DNA of 59,409 bases, taken from the NCBI GenBank assembly GCA_016935015.1, contig JAFGRT010000005.1:1-59409 (forward strand), given 5' to 3'. The notes below the pieces were generated by a model that saw nothing but the letters and a program-made list of their open reading frames with translations, searched no databases and had not been told where the DNA came from. This stretch comes from Acidobacteriota bacterium. GTDB lineage: Bacteria; Acidobacteriota; JAAYUB01. This document shows, piece by piece, positions 50,981-59,409 of the stretch; the stretch's first letter is position 1; every line of letters starts with the position of its first letter. The translations under genes were made by a program, and so were the position numbers.

Positions 50981-51382
50981 ATGCAACGCATTACCGTCCA
51001 AAGCACCATTCGAAAAGAATTTGTCGATATTACCGAGCAACTGCGGCAGGAAGTCCGGGACGCCGGCTGGCAGAACGGTGTGCTCCTGCTGTTCAATCCC
51101 CACACCACCGCCGGCCTCACCATCAATGAAGGGGCCGATCCCGACGTCCGTCGGGATATCCTGGCTGCCCTGACGCGTCTGGTTCCGGACGACGGCGATT
51201 ACCATCATGCCGAGGGGAATTCCGACGCCCACATCAAGGCGTCCCTGACAGGTTCCAGTGTGCTGGTGCCGATCCAGGCCGGCCGGCTGGCGCTGGGGCG
51301 ATGGCAATCCGTCTTCTTCTGCGAATATGACGGCCCCCGCACCCGCCACGTATGGCTGCAGTTCATCGCCGATACGCAATAA
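50981..51382 (+). CDS. YjbQ/UPF0047 family protein
   Basis: This 133-residue protein matches the YjbQ family (secondary thiamine-phosphate synthase in some annotations). It has LLLFNPHTTAGLTINEGADP, GDYHHAEGNSDAHIKASLTG, and the late GRLALGRWQSVFFCEYDGPR, all typical. The histidines in HTT, HHAEGNSDAH are the metal or active-site candidates. AGGAGGT lies four bases before the ATG at 50981. It follows the transporter gene by 110 bases. Confidence 0.92.
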   Translation: MQRITVQSTIRKEFVDITEQLRQEVRDAGWQNGVLLLFNPHTTAGLTINEGADPDVRRDILAALTRLVPDDGDYHHAEGNSDAHIKASLTGSSVLVPIQAGRLALGRWQSVFFCEYDGPRTRHVWLQFIADTQ

Positions 51383-51400
51383 TCCGCTCTCACCCCCAAC

Positions 51401-51428
51401 AAAAAAGGGGAACCCGGTCGGATTCCCC
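51401..51428 (-). terminator. Intrinsic terminator of the pilus operon
   Basis: On the minus strand GGGGAA and TTCCCC form a six-base-pair stem (51423-51428 with 51407-51412), with a T-run at 51401-51406, beyond the stop of the Roadblock gene. The plus strand lacks a T-run. Confidence 0.75.
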
Positions 51429-51457
51429 ATGATTCAGGCCCACTGTTAATGACAGAT

Positions 51458-51835
51458 TTAAACCACGAACTCCTTTTTGAGGATCAGTTTGGCTTTTTTC
51501 AGTTCGTACCGCGCCCGGCCGAAATTACCGTCAGCGGAGAGGATGCACATGATGAAGTACTCCTCCGTGATCATCTTGATCAGGAAGTGATACTGTTCCG
51601 TAAACACCGTCAGCTCCTGCAAGAGCCCGATTTCAACATCCTCGGCCGTTCGCACGGCAGTCTTGAGCAGAGAGGTATATTCCGCGGCTACCAGCTCGTA
51701 GCTGATCTTGTCCGGATCGACCGCTTCCGTACTGGCCCGGTCGATGACAATGCCGTCCACGCCCACGATCAGAACACTACGGGCGCCTTCCACTTTGGCA
51801 ATGATGGATTCGATGACGTCACGGAATATATTCAT
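51458..51835 (-). CDS. Roadblock/LC7-domain protein (MglB-like)
   Basis: This 125-residue single-domain Roadblock/LC7 protein begins with a helix (MNIFRDVIESIIAKVEGA) and then the strand pair SVLIVGVDGIVIDR. Bacterial Roadblock proteins such as MglB act on small Ras-like GTPases such as MglA that set cell polarity and pilus-driven motility. No MglA-like gene is in the window. It follows pilQ by 14 bases in the same operon, which ties it to the pilus, and it is the last gene before the terminator. Confidence 0.82.
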   Translation of the reverse strand: MNIFRDVIESIIAKVEGARSVLIVGVDGIVIDRASTEAVDPDKISYELVAAEYTSLLKTAVRTAEDVEIGLLQELTVFTEQYHFLIKMITEEYFIMCILSADGNFGRARYELKKAKLILKKEFVV

Positions 51836-51849
51836 CCGACCGACTCTTT

Positions 51850-53922
51850 CTAACGCATGATCCGGGGGGTCAGGAAAAACAGGATTTCCTGTGAACTCTT
51901 CTGGCGAGTGTTCCGCTTGAACAGATTGCCCAGCAGCGGAATATCGCCCAGCAGCGGCACTTTGTCGACGTTTTCCTGATCATTGTCGATGAGGATGCCG
52001 CCGATGACGGTGGTGCCGCCGTCGGCCACCAGCACTTCCGTTGCCGACATGCTGGTCACGATGGACGGAATACCGTTCACCGTGTTCACGAAGTCGGCCC
52101 GATTGTTTTCCACCGTAATCTTCAGCAGTACCGTGCCCTCCTCGGTGATCTGCGGCAGCACGTCCAGCTTCAGCGAGGCGGAGAAGAAACGCACCGATAC
52201 GGTATTGTTTTCCACCACCTGGACCGGGAACTGCAAGCCCTGCTCGATGGTGGCGGGCCGGTTGTTCTGCGCCTGGACCTTGGGCTGGCTGATGATCCGC
52301 ACATTGCCGTGGCTTTCCGCGGCGGTAAGGGAGGCATCCAGTAGGAACGTGTCCAGAATGTTGCCCACGGAAATACCGATACCGCTGGTCGCCCCCTGCG
52401 CCGGGAGGGACAAGTTGTAATTGCCCAGACGGTTGTTGCCCTCGGTACCTACCGAGACGGCGGCGCCTTGGGTGGCGGTAGTCTGCGAAGCACCGCGGCC
52501 CGTCGAAGGATCTCCGGCGATATAGGCGCTGCTCGGTGTCTGGGATGGGCGCGTTCCGCCGATGGTGCCGAACGTATTGGGGCCGCCCACCGTGACCCGA
52601 TCGAGGTTGCCGGCCACAAAACCGAACTGCACACCAATGCTGCGGGCGAAATCACGACTGGCCGCCACAATGCGCGCCTCGATTTCCACCTGGTGCTCGG
52701 CCGAATCCAGGGCTTTGGCCAGAGTGCGAACATCGTTGATACGCTCGGGAATGTCACGGATCACCAGGGCGTTGGTGCGCTGGTCGATCTTGATTTCCCC
52801 GTAATCGGACAGCAGCGGCGTCAACATGTCGATCATCTCGAGGGCCCGGGCATAATTCACCTTGATGATCTCGGTGGTGATCTCCTTGACCTGCTTGAGC
52901 TCTTCCATGGCCTTTTCTTCCTGTTTGAAGGCCTCGAGTGTACCGATACGCACCACGTTTCCCTCGATGATCTTGTCCAGCCGATTGTTCTTCAGGGCCA
53001 GGTCGAACACCTGATCCCACGGCACATTCTCCACCTTGATGGAGATGGAGCCGCTCACGCTGGGATCCACCACAATGTTGAGGCCCTTGATGTCGCTGAT
53101 CAGGCGGAAGAAATCCACGATATCGGCGTCCTTGATATCCAGAGTGATGGGCTCGCCCGTATACTGCATGCCCTCCTCGTCATCCTGAACATAGGTCACC
53201 GGATCCGGTCCCAGCCGGGCCATCATGATCGGCGCCGGAACACTTTCCGGCTCAGGCTCCGCGGGTGGCTCCGGCAGCGGTTTGGGGGTGATCTCCGGTT
53301 CGGGAATCCGCACGATATTGCCGTCGGTGAACTCGGGCTCATCATCCGCCGGCGGTGGGGATGGCTTTGCCGCCGGGGCGGTCGTCACCTCGGACGTCGG
53401 CGGGGCCGGCGTGGCCACGATTTCCACCGGGATCTCCTTCACCTTCGGCGGTGCCTGGGACGCCGTCTCCACTACGTTGCGTCCCAGAAAAATCCGGAAA
53501 CCGTTGTCCACTTTCTGGACATCCATTTCCCGCAGGTCCTTGTTCAGATCAAAGACAATGCGCACCACCCCATCGCCCTCCGTGCTGAACTGGGCCACTC
53601 GGATCCGCTGCAACACCTCGTCGTTGATCACCATGGCGTTGCGGCTGTATTGACAATGGGTGTTTTTGAGATCGAGCACCAGCCGGAAGGGGTCGGAAAG
53701 CCGGAATTGCCGGTAGTCCGCCAGCTTGGTACCAGTGAGCATGACCGCAATACCGTCCTCCGCGACCTCATAGTCAACATTTTTCAGGATGCCCGGCTGC
53801 GGGTGTTCGGCAGTAAGCGGATGGTCCGTATCATCTTCTGGGGTCCGCGCGTACAGGAAAGGCATGCTCGCCACCAGGGCACTAAGGATGACCATATAAA
53901 GGAGCAACTTAGTGGGCCTCAT
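51850..53922 (-). CDS. pilQ: Type IV pilus secretin PilQ
   Basis: This 690-residue outer-membrane secretin lets the pilus fibre pass. After the signal (residues 1-25) comes an AMIN domain (about 45-155; EDGIAVMLTGTKL, FRLVLDLKN). A Pro/Glu-rich linker (about 165-235), an STN domain (about 250-320; FFRLISDIKGLNIVVDPSVS), an N1 domain (about 340-420) and the secretin C-terminus (VPLLGDIPLLGNLFKRN, EILFFLTPRIM) follow. It has one AMIN domain where some PilQ have two or more. AAAGGAGG precedes the ATG. Gene order pilM-N-O-P-Q is complete. Confidence 0.95.
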   Translation of the reverse strand: MRPTKLLLYMVILSALVASMPFLYARTPEDDTDHPLTAEHPQPGILKNVDYEVAEDGIAVMLTGTKLADYRQFRLSDPFRLVLDLKNTHCQYSRNAMVINDEVLQRIRVAQFSTEGDGVVRIVFDLNKDLREMDVQKVDNGFRIFLGRNVVETASQAPPKVKEIPVEIVATPAPPTSEVTTAPAAKPSPPPADDEPEFTDGNIVRIPEPEITPKPLPEPPAEPEPESVPAPIMMARLGPDPVTYVQDDEEGMQYTGEPITLDIKDADIVDFFRLISDIKGLNIVVDPSVSGSISIKVENVPWDQVFDLALKNNRLDKIIEGNVVRIGTLEAFKQEEKAMEELKQVKEITTEIIKVNYARALEMIDMLTPLLSDYGEIKIDQRTNALVIRDIPERINDVRTLAKALDSAEHQVEIEARIVAASRDFARSIGVQFGFVAGNLDRVTVGGPNTFGTIGGTRPSQTPSSAYIAGDPSTGRGASQTTATQGAAVSVGTEGNNRLGNYNLSLPAQGATSGIGISVGNILDTFLLDASLTAAESHGNVRIISQPKVQAQNNRPATIEQGLQFPVQVVENNTVSVRFFSASLKLDVLPQITEEGTVLLKITVENNRADFVNTVNGIPSIVTSMSATEVLVADGGTTVIGGILIDNDQENVDKVPLLGDIPLLGNLFKRNTRQKSSQEILFFLTPRIMR

Positions 53923-53954
53923 TCAATGCCTCCTTTCGATATGACAAGTTTTTT

Positions 53955-54464
53955 TTATTCAGACAAAGTGACCGAGATCGTAGTCGTCTCGACTCGTTTA
54001 TCGACATAACGTTTATAATGTTCAAACACGACCGACTCGATGGTGATCCGGCGTACCTTGGCATTGTACAGATCGTCGCCTTCCCGCAGGAAATGCGCCT
54101 TGCCGTCAATGCCTTGAAACATGGCAACCAGATCGGACGGCCCCTGGACAATTCCCTTCAAGGTGAGCTCCCGAATCAGCATGCCCCGCACGCCCGGGAA
54201 TTTCTGCTGACGTTCATCGAAAGGCGGAATGGGTTCCAGTTCGGCTTCCTCCACCTTCTCCTTTTCTTTCCGCTGGACTTCGAGATCGATGAAGGGATCC
54301 TGCCGGCTCAGGTTTTCATACCGGATCCGGGTGCGGATAATGAGCAGATCGTCCGATTCCGAAGATTTCTGGGTGCCGGCCGCCTGCTGCTCCTGGGCCA
54401 GCGCTGTGCCGACAACCAGGAAGAGGACGGCGGCAACGAGGAGCCATTTATGCTTGTTCATCAT
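53955..54464 (-). CDS. pilP: Type IV pilus lipoprotein-like PilP
   Basis: This 169-residue protein links the inner-membrane PilNO complex to PilQ. It has an N-terminal hydrophobic signal (about residues 6-22, ending ALAQ) without a lipobox cysteine. A charged linker and the PilP-type beta domain (about 95-165; LTLKGIVQGPSDLVAMFQG and HFLREGDDLYNAKVRRI) follow. The lack of a lipidated cysteine is a deviation from many PilP proteins. It lies 32 bases before pilQ. Confidence 0.85.
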   Translation of the reverse strand: MMNKHKWLLVAAVLFLVVGTALAQEQQAAGTQKSSESDDLLIIRTRIRYENLSRQDPFIDLEVQRKEKEKVEEAELEPIPPFDERQQKFPGVRGMLIRELTLKGIVQGPSDLVAMFQGIDGKAHFLREGDDLYNAKVRRITIESVVFEHYKRYVDKRVETTTISVTLSE

Positions 54465-54473
54465 GATTCCCCT

Positions 54474-55052
54474 CTACTTGATTTTCTCGGTCTCATCGCC
54501 GGTATACACAAACGTGCTGGCCGTGAAGCTGGCGGTGACCGTGGGCTGGACCTCGGTCCCTGACTTCAGCGATTCCAGAGTCAGGTTGTACACGTTGAAG
54601 ATCCGTTCGAAGTTGGCGATTTCTTCGAAGAAGAGACCCAGTGAGTTGTAACCGGCCTTGCAGGAGATGGAGATGGGCCATTCGTAGTAAAAACCATGAT
54701 CGATAATGCTCTGGGGACGAAACACCTCGATCTTGATGGCGTTGGAATCCTTGGCCAGTTTTTCCAGCCGCCGCACCAGCGCGTCGGTTTCCTTCTCCTT
54801 GGGCAGGATCTTTTTCTGGGTTTCCAGGTCACTCATCAACTTCTTGTATTCTTCCTCGTACTTGGGCTTCTCCTGTTCGAAGGCTTCGGCCTGCTTCACC
54901 TTCATGTCGAGGTCGGCGATTTCCCGATCCAGCCTGGTGATCTGATCCTCATAATCGTCGATGACATATATTTTCATAATCAGAAAGAGTCCCAACATGA
55001 TCAAGACAACCAGGAGGATTGGCACAAAAATGGATTTCGTCAGGCTAGCCAT
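54474..55052 (-). CDS. pilO: Type IV pilus inner-membrane protein PilO
   Basis: This 192-residue protein has one N-terminal membrane helix (about residues 7-27; FVPILLVVLIMLGLFLIM), a coiled coil (about 35-85) and a ferredoxin-like periplasmic domain (about 95-190), as in PilO. It pairs with PilN. GGAG is eight bases from the ATG at 55052, so the longer frame reaching 55094 is not used. It begins five bases after the pilN stop. Confidence 0.87.
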   Translation of the reverse strand: MASLTKSIFVPILLVVLIMLGLFLIMKIYVIDDYEDQITRLDREIADLDMKVKQAEAFEQEKPKYEEEYKKLMSDLETQKKILPKEKETDALVRRLEKLAKDSNAIKIEVFRPQSIIDHGFYYEWPISISCKAGYNSLGLFFEEIANFERIFNVYNLTLESLKSGTEVQPTVTASFTASTFVYTGDETEKIK

Positions 55053-55057
55053 AAGCG

Positions 55058-55654
55058 TCACTCCTCTGTTTGGGGCAAAATTTTGGTCGAACACACAATT
55101 TCAAACTTCAACGGAATGTTGGTTTTTTCGTAGTACTTGAGCTCCACATCCGCGAACACTCCTTTGGACTTGTATTCCATCAGGTTTCCAAAAAAATCCA
55201 TGACGGCATAGATATCAAAGGCGCGCCCCTCGATGGTGATGCTGTCACCCTCCGGTCCCTTGGAATGCGTCAGTCTGTCGAACCAGACCTGGGGTTCCTC
55301 TTGGGGCATACTCTGGACCAGGGCGTTCATCACCACCACCGGACCCGACTGGTCCCGTTTGAGCTGCTCGATGACCTGGGTGCGGTTACGCAGAATTTCG
55401 TTGACCCGCTTGTACTCCTCGACTTCCTGTCGGATTTTCTCCAGCCGATTGAACTGATCCTCAAGCTTGCGTTTCTGCACCTGCTTTTCTTGCAATTCGG
55501 TGTAAGTCGAGTACCAGTACCAGATTCCGAAGGCCAGGCTGGCGATGACCAGCACGGAAATGATCAAAATCGCCTGAATCGGCCGGGGCTCGGTGGGTAC
55601 CCGGACCACCGGGGCTTCAACAGTTCGTTCACGGAGTAAATTTATCTTGATCAT
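55058..55654 (-). CDS. pilN: Type IV pilus inner-membrane protein PilN
   Basis: This 198-residue protein starts with the short cytosolic MIKINLLRE motif that docks on PilM. One membrane helix (about 28-48), a coiled coil (about 50-100) and a periplasmic domain (about 110-198) follow. Its ATG overlaps the pilM stop by four bases. The N-terminal motif fits the family well. Confidence 0.9.
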   Translation of the reverse strand: MIKINLLRERTVEAPVVRVPTEPRPIQAILIISVLVIASLAFGIWYWYSTYTELQEKQVQKRKLEDQFNRLEKIRQEVEEYKRVNEILRNRTQVIEQLKRDQSGPVVVMNALVQSMPQEEPQVWFDRLTHSKGPEGDSITIEGRAFDIYAVMDFFGNLMEYKSKGVFADVELKYYEKTNIPLKFEIVCSTKILPQTEE

Positions 55655-56706
55655 TTGTCCTCCATATTTCTCATCGCCAGGCCTACGGCGATGGCCACTC
55701 GTGGAGATATTTCATTGATAAAGGATGAATCGAACTTCTGCGGATTGTAAGAAATCCGCTTGAATGAATTGAAGACTTCCACGGGCACTTCAAACTTCTG
55801 GGACAGATGCTCCATCAACCCCTTGGCCCGCGCGGCTCCGCCGCTGAGGATCATCTTGTCGATGCGATCGGTGGTCGTTGTAGCCTTGAAGAAGTCAAGG
55901 GTCTTCTGGATCTCCAGTTCGATGATCTCCGAGACGGAATCAATGATGCGGTTCACTTCCGCCTCGTCGACGCCACCGCTCGTGTCCCCGCGCTTGATCT
56001 TTTCCGCTTCCTCATAGCTGAGGCCCAGACCCTTTTGCAGGAAATCGGTGTACTGGTTGCCGCCGACGGAGATGTCCCGGGTGAAGAGCAGTTCGGAGCC
56101 CTTGGCGATGCAAAGGTTGGCGATACTGGCGCCGATATTCAGGAGGGCGGTAACGGTATGGCCGGTGGGCTGGTAGTTGTGGACATAGCTATTGAGCAGG
56201 TCGAAGGCGTCCACATCCACGATGGAGGGTGATTTGCCGGCCAGATTGATGACGCTGACGTGATCGGCGATTTTTTCCTTCTTGACGGCGACCAGGAGGA
56301 CTTCGATGGTGCCGGTGCCCGGGATGGTCTTCAGGATCTCGTAATCCAGGTTCACATCCGAGATATCGAAGGGGATATACTGCTCCGCCTCCCACATGAT
56401 GGATTCGGCCAGCTCCTCGGGACTCTGCGCCGGCAGATTGATCTTCTTGACGATCACCGAATGGCCCGAAATGGATGTGGCAACATGGTTATTTTTGATT
56501 CCCTGAGAATTAAAAATGCGGTTGATGGCTTCGGCGACGGGCAGCTTGTCCATGATGGCACCGTCGACGATGGTGTCGGGGGACAGGTTCTCCAGCCCGA
56601 GGTATTGCAACTCGTATTCGTCTTTTTTTGTTGACTTTAGGCCAACAACTTTGACGGAGGTCGAACCTATATCCAGACCCACTACTTGTTTTGATTTAAA
56701 AAACAT
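55651..56706 (-). CDS. pilM: Type IV pilus actin-like ATPase PilM
   Basis: This 351-residue cytosolic protein has the actin/FtsA fold: QVVGLDIGSTSVKVVGLK (phosphate 1), NIGASIANLCIAKGSELLFT (phosphate 2) and ILSGGAARAKGLMEHLSQ (adenosine). It binds ATP and the PilN tail to organise the pilus inner-membrane platform. GAGGG precedes the ATG. It is the first gene of the pilus operon. Confidence 0.95.
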   Translation of the reverse strand: MFFKSKQVVGLDIGSTSVKVVGLKSTKKDEYELQYLGLENLSPDTIVDGAIMDKLPVAEAINRIFNSQGIKNNHVATSISGHSVIVKKINLPAQSPEELAESIMWEAEQYIPFDISDVNLDYEILKTIPGTGTIEVLLVAVKKEKIADHVSVINLAGKSPSIVDVDAFDLLNSYVHNYQPTGHTVTALLNIGASIANLCIAKGSELLFTRDISVGGNQYTDFLQKGLGLSYEEAEKIKRGDTSGGVDEAEVNRIIDSVSEIIELEIQKTLDFFKATTTTDRIDKMILSGGAARAKGLMEHLSQKFEVPVEVFNSFKRISYNPQKFDSSFINEISPRVAIAVGLAMRNMEDK

Positions 56707-56773
56707 AGTGCCCTCTACCCTTTATGATTTTAATTTCACCACGGTCTCAGTTAAATTCCTTTGTTATAAAATA

Positions 56774-56802
56774 ATTAAACAGAAGAGCCGCAATTTTGTC
56801 AA
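56774..56802 (-). promoter_or_regulatory. Candidate promoter of the pil operon
   Basis: On the minus strand TTGACA (56797-56802) and TTTAAT (56774-56779) have a 17-base spacer, about 68 bases ahead of the pilM start. The gap 56707-57062 is AT-rich and holds only promoters that I can see. Confidence 0.7.
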
Positions 56803-56934
56803 GACAATTATTCAGTAAATATCGTTTTTTTATCTCATTTTTTTTCTCTATTACTTGAAGTCAGCCGGACGGTTTAGACCTGGTTTCGGAGATGTTTGGA
56901 TGGCTACCCCTGCCTATTGACTTGCGGCACAACT

Positions 56935-56962
56935 TTGGTTAGCTTGTAATGTACGATATTAT
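56935..56962 (+). promoter_or_regulatory. Candidate promoter of truA-ruvAB
   Basis: TTGGTT at 56935-56940 and TATTAT at 56957-56962 are spaced by 16 bases. The leader is about 95 bases to truA. Other AT-rich candidates lie nearby, so this is tentative. Confidence 0.4.
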
Positions 56963-57062
56963 ATTTATTTTTTACCTGTAGTCAACATACGATACGGATT
57001 ATGTAAATGAGTAACAATTATGTTGTTCCGGGGATGTCCCGGCCGACCGGAAAGAAGGTTTC

Positions 57063-57845
57063 ATGACGGGCACCAGCCGCAATCACCGCCTGGATATCGC
57101 CTACAACGGCGTGAACTACCACGGCTGGCAGGTCCAGCCGCGGCTGGCGACGGTGCAGGGACGACTCGAGGAAATACTGGCGGCCTTGTACGGCCGGCCG
57201 GTGGCCCTTCATGGTTCGGGCCGGACGGATGCCGGCGTCCATGCCTACGGGCAGGTGGCCAGTTTTTTCGCCGCCCCCCTCATCCCGGCGACGCAGCTGC
57301 CGCGGGTGCTCAACGACCGGCTTCCGCTGGATATCCGGATTCGGGCCGCCGCTGTCGTTCCCGATGACTTTCATGCGCGCCGTTCGGCGACGTCCAAGAT
57401 CTACCGCTACCACCTGTGGCTGGGGCCGTGCGACGATCCTTTCGTGGCACCGTTCGTGTTCCCCGTGCCCTTCCGCCCGGACATCCCGGCCATGCAGGCC
57501 GGTGCCCGACGGCTGTGCGGCACCCATGACTTCCGCTCCTTCTGCGCCCGGGCCGAAGCCGACGCCAACCATATCCGGACCATTCACCGCTTTGATGTGT
57601 CCCGGCGCGGCCGCCTGGTCTTCTTCCGCGTAGAGGCGAACGGCTTCCTGCAGCAGATGGTCCGAAACATGGTGGGCACACTCCTGGAGATCGGCCGGGG
57701 CCGGATCCCCGTCGCCGACCTGGACTCCATCCTGGCCGCCCGTGACCGGCGGCGGGCCGGCCCCACCATCGCCGCCCGCGGCCTGTTTCTGCTACGGGTG
57801 CGCTATCCGCGTCGCCCAGCACCGGCGGTCCGGGAAAGAGATTGA
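57063..57845 (+). CDS. truA: tRNA pseudouridine(38-40) synthase
   Basis: This 260-residue enzyme makes pseudouridine at positions 38-40 of tRNA anticodon stems. The catalytic aspartate is in HGSGRTDAGVHAYGQ, and the FLQQMVRNMVGTLLEIGRG block near residue 198 is typical of TruA. AAGAAGG precedes the ATG. It opens the truA-ruvA-ruvB unit. Confidence 0.95.
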   Translation: MTGTSRNHRLDIAYNGVNYHGWQVQPRLATVQGRLEEILAALYGRPVALHGSGRTDAGVHAYGQVASFFAAPLIPATQLPRVLNDRLPLDIRIRAAAVVPDDFHARRSATSKIYRYHLWLGPCDDPFVAPFVFPVPFRPDIPAMQAGARRLCGTHDFRSFCARAEADANHIRTIHRFDVSRRGRLVFFRVEANGFLQQMVRNMVGTLLEIGRGRIPVADLDSILAARDRRRAGPTIAARGLFLLRVRYPRRPAPAVRERD

Positions 57846-57912
57846 ATTTTCCACCGAAGCACTATAGAATCGCTTGGGGCGACGACCTGTCACCGGAAAG
57901 GAATCTCCAGCC

Positions 57913-58524
57913 GTGATCGCTTTTTTGCGCGGCATCATCACCGAAAAGAAGCCGGACCATGCCATCCTGGACGTCAGCGGTGTCGGCTACATGGTGCATA
58001 TCCCGGTCTCCACCTTCTACCAGCTGGCCGGAGAGGGGGAATCCCAGGAACTGTACATTCATACGCACGTCCGCGAGGATCAGCTGGCCCTGTACGGTTT
58101 TGCCAGCCAGCAGGAACTGGACATGTTTCGGGCTCTCTGCTCCGTGCGCGGCTTCGGCCCCCGCCTGGCCGTCACGGTCCTGTCGGGCATGGAGCCCGAG
58201 ATGCTGATCCAGTGCCTGGTGAACGGGGATGCCGTCCGGCTGAGCACGATCCCCGGGCTGGGGCGCAAGACCGCCGAACGGCTGATTTATGAGCTGAAGG
58301 ACAAGCTGCCCCGTTACGTCGAGGCGATGACGGGCACCGCCGGCGAGGGGCCGGCCGCCATCCCCGCTGCCGGTTTCAGCGAAGACCTCGTATCGGCCCT
58401 GGTCAATCTCGGCTATGCCCGGAACGTGGCGGAAAAGGCGGTGGCCATGGCCGTGCGCGAGACGCCCGACGCCGGCTTCGAGAGCCTGCTGAAACGTTCC
58501 CTGAAAATCATGATCACAAAATAA
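57913..58524 (+). CDS. ruvA: Holliday junction DNA helicase subunit RuvA
   Basis: This 203-residue protein binds Holliday junctions and loads RuvB. Domain I begins with a GTG start and [19 protein letters not shown] and holds [12 protein letters not shown]. Helix-hairpin-helix regions are [19 protein letters not shown] and [20 protein letters not shown]. Domain III (about 155-203) is the RuvB-binding part. The GTG at 57913 gives the family N-terminus; a TTG at 57874 in frame is unlikely. Confidence 0.94.
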   Translation: MIAFLRGIITEKKPDHAILDVSGVGYMVHIPVSTFYQLAGEGESQELYIHTHVREDQLALYGFASQQELDMFRALCSVRGFGPRLAVTVLSGMEPEMLIQCLVNGDAVRLSTIPGLGRKTAERLIYELKDKLPRYVEAMTGTAGEGPAAIPAAGFSEDLVSALVNLGYARNVAEKAVAMAVRETPDAGFESLLKRSLKIMITK

Positions 58525-58525
58525 A

Positions 58526-59409
58526 ATGGAATCATCGGACCGTATTCTTACCCCCTATGTCACCATCGATGACGGTATCGAGCGGCAGCTGCGACCCCGC
58601 GTCATGGCTGAATATATCGGCCAGAAAAAAGTGGTGACCAACATTACGATCGGCATCGAGGCAGCTCGCGTCCGCCACGAGGCCCTCGACCACGTCCTCT
58701 TTTACGGGCCGCCCGGTCTGGGGAAAACCACCCTGGCCATGGTCATCGCCAGCGAAATGGGCGTGAACATCCGCACGACGTCCGGCCCCACCATCGAGAA
58801 GCGGGGCGATCTGGCCGCCCTGCTGACCAATCTCGAACCCCAGGATGTGCTCTTCATCGATGAGATCCACCGGCTGCATCCAAGCATCGAGGAGATTCTG
58901 TATCCAGCCATGGAGGATTTCACCCTTGACCTGATCATCGGTGAAGGGCCATCGGCCCGGTCGGTACGCATCGATCTGCCCCATTTCACCCTGGTGGGAG
59001 CCACCACCCGGCTGGGCCTGCTGACGGCTCCCCTGCGCGCCCGTTTCGGCATCGTGCACCGCCTTGATTTCTATCAGGTGGACGAGATCCGATCCATTGT
59101 GCGTCAGTCTGCCCGGCTGCTGGGAATCGAAGCCACGGATGAAGGTATCGAGCACATCGCCCGCCGGTCGCGCGGCACACCCCGCATCGCCAACCGACTG
59201 CTCAAGCGGGTTCGTGATTTTGTGCAGGTGCGGGCGGCGGGCACGATCGACGGCCCCGGTGCCACGGCGGCCTTCGAGCTGCTGGAAGTGGATGAAAACG
59301 GCATGGACGACGTCACCCGGCACCTGCTGTACGTCATTGTCGAAAAATTCGACGGCGGACCGGTGGGGATCAACACCCTGTCCGCCGCCACCGGCGAAGA
59401 GAAGGATAC
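58526..59409 (+). CDS. ruvB: Holliday junction DNA helicase RuvB, cut by the window end
   Basis: The frame is open from the ATG at 58526 to the window edge (294 codons plus two bases), so the 3' end is missing. Translation gives the start [17 protein letters not shown], Walker [10 protein letters not shown], Walker [29 protein letters not shown] (sensor and arginine-finger region) and [20 protein letters not shown]. This AAA+ motor drives branch migration with RuvA. It begins one base after the ruvA stop codon. The final part of the winged-helix domain lies outside the window. Confidence 0.96.
   Translation, partial: MESSDRILTPYVTIDDGIERQLRPRVMAEYIGQKKVVTNITIGIEAARVRHEALDHVLFYGPPGLGKTTLAMVIASEMGVNIRTTSGPTIEKRGDLAALLTNLEPQDVLFIDEIHRLHPSIEEILYPAMEDFTLDLIIGEGPSARSVRIDLPHFTLVGATTRLGLLTAPLRARFGIVHRLDFYQVDEIRSIVRQSARLLGIEATDEGIEHIARRSRGTPRIANRLLKRVRDFVQVRAAGTIDGPGATAAFELLEVDENGMDDVTRHLLYVIVEKFDGGPVGINTLSAATGEEKD

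Noticed and set aside
52468-54009. Plus-strand frame of 513 codons opposite pilQ
   Set aside because: Antisense to a clear secretin gene; His/Gly/Asp-rich shadow composition.

Overview
The window is about 59.4 kb of GC-rich (roughly 60 %) bacterial chromosome. It carries about 51 protein genes packed at normal bacterial density, with no rRNA or tRNA that I could find, no CRISPR array, no insertion sequence and no prophage. An outer membrane is implied by a PilQ secretin, a TolC-RND efflux system, a CsgG-like protein and a soluble lytic transglycosylase. The pilMNOPQ locus with a Roadblock gene, a topoisomerase IV A subunit without a clear GyrA box, and secreted proteins with HAF repeats, YVTN-like repeats and a dockerin resemble Acidobacteriota or a related deep-branching Gram-negative phylum. 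That placement is inference; no marker in the window settles it.

Layout. 1-273 holds hairpin-rich repeats. 274-4849 (minus) is a topoisomerase IV operon (parE-parC). 5115-6284 (minus) holds three small unknown genes. 6285-6677 is a second repeat-rich gap. 6678-8204 (minus) is a DASS-type anion transporter. 8350-9354 is xerC. 9396-14896 is a housekeeping run: rplU-rpmA-obgE-nadD-rsfS, an orphan sigma-54 activator, rlmH, a dksA-like gene and comF. 15089-19790 is secA-guaB-moaC. A gap with degenerate CGAT-type repeats follows, then a PerR-like regulator, a transketolase behind a poly-C tract, and a secreted cohesin-like protein.

23716-37838 is the most accessory part: a CsgG/HfaB-family protein, a lone RecF/OLD-like ATPase, a ChaN-PDZ protein, a GNAT acetyltransferase, a lytic transglycosylase, a HAF-repeat protein ending in a dockerin, a divergent beta-propeller surface protein, a small exported protein and a lipoprotein. 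37944-45408 (minus) is one operon, tetR-tolC-MFP-RND, ending in a sugar nucleotidyltransferase. 45669-49257 (minus) is a histidine kinase and an NtrC-type response regulator, divergent from an NSS sodium symporter and a YjbQ-family enzyme. 51458-56706 (minus) is pilMNOPQ plus a Roadblock/LC7 gene. 57063 to the end is truA-ruvA-ruvB, with ruvB cut by the window edge.

Promoter-like sequences with good -35/-10 spacing precede several units (xerC, rplU, rlmH, secA, perR, transketolase, pilM, the NSS gene, the kinase). Many start choices below rest on strong Shine-Dalgarno sequences rather than on the longest reading frame. The main novelty candidates are a two-copy composite hairpin repeat whose hairpin module also sits inside parC, a poly-C hairpin just upstream of the transketolase promoter, a cohesin-like/dockerin pair outside any cellulosome setting, a Roadblock protein in the pilus operon, and a sensorless sigma-54 activator inside a ribosome-maturation cluster. 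No complete new system could be demonstrated from sequence alone.
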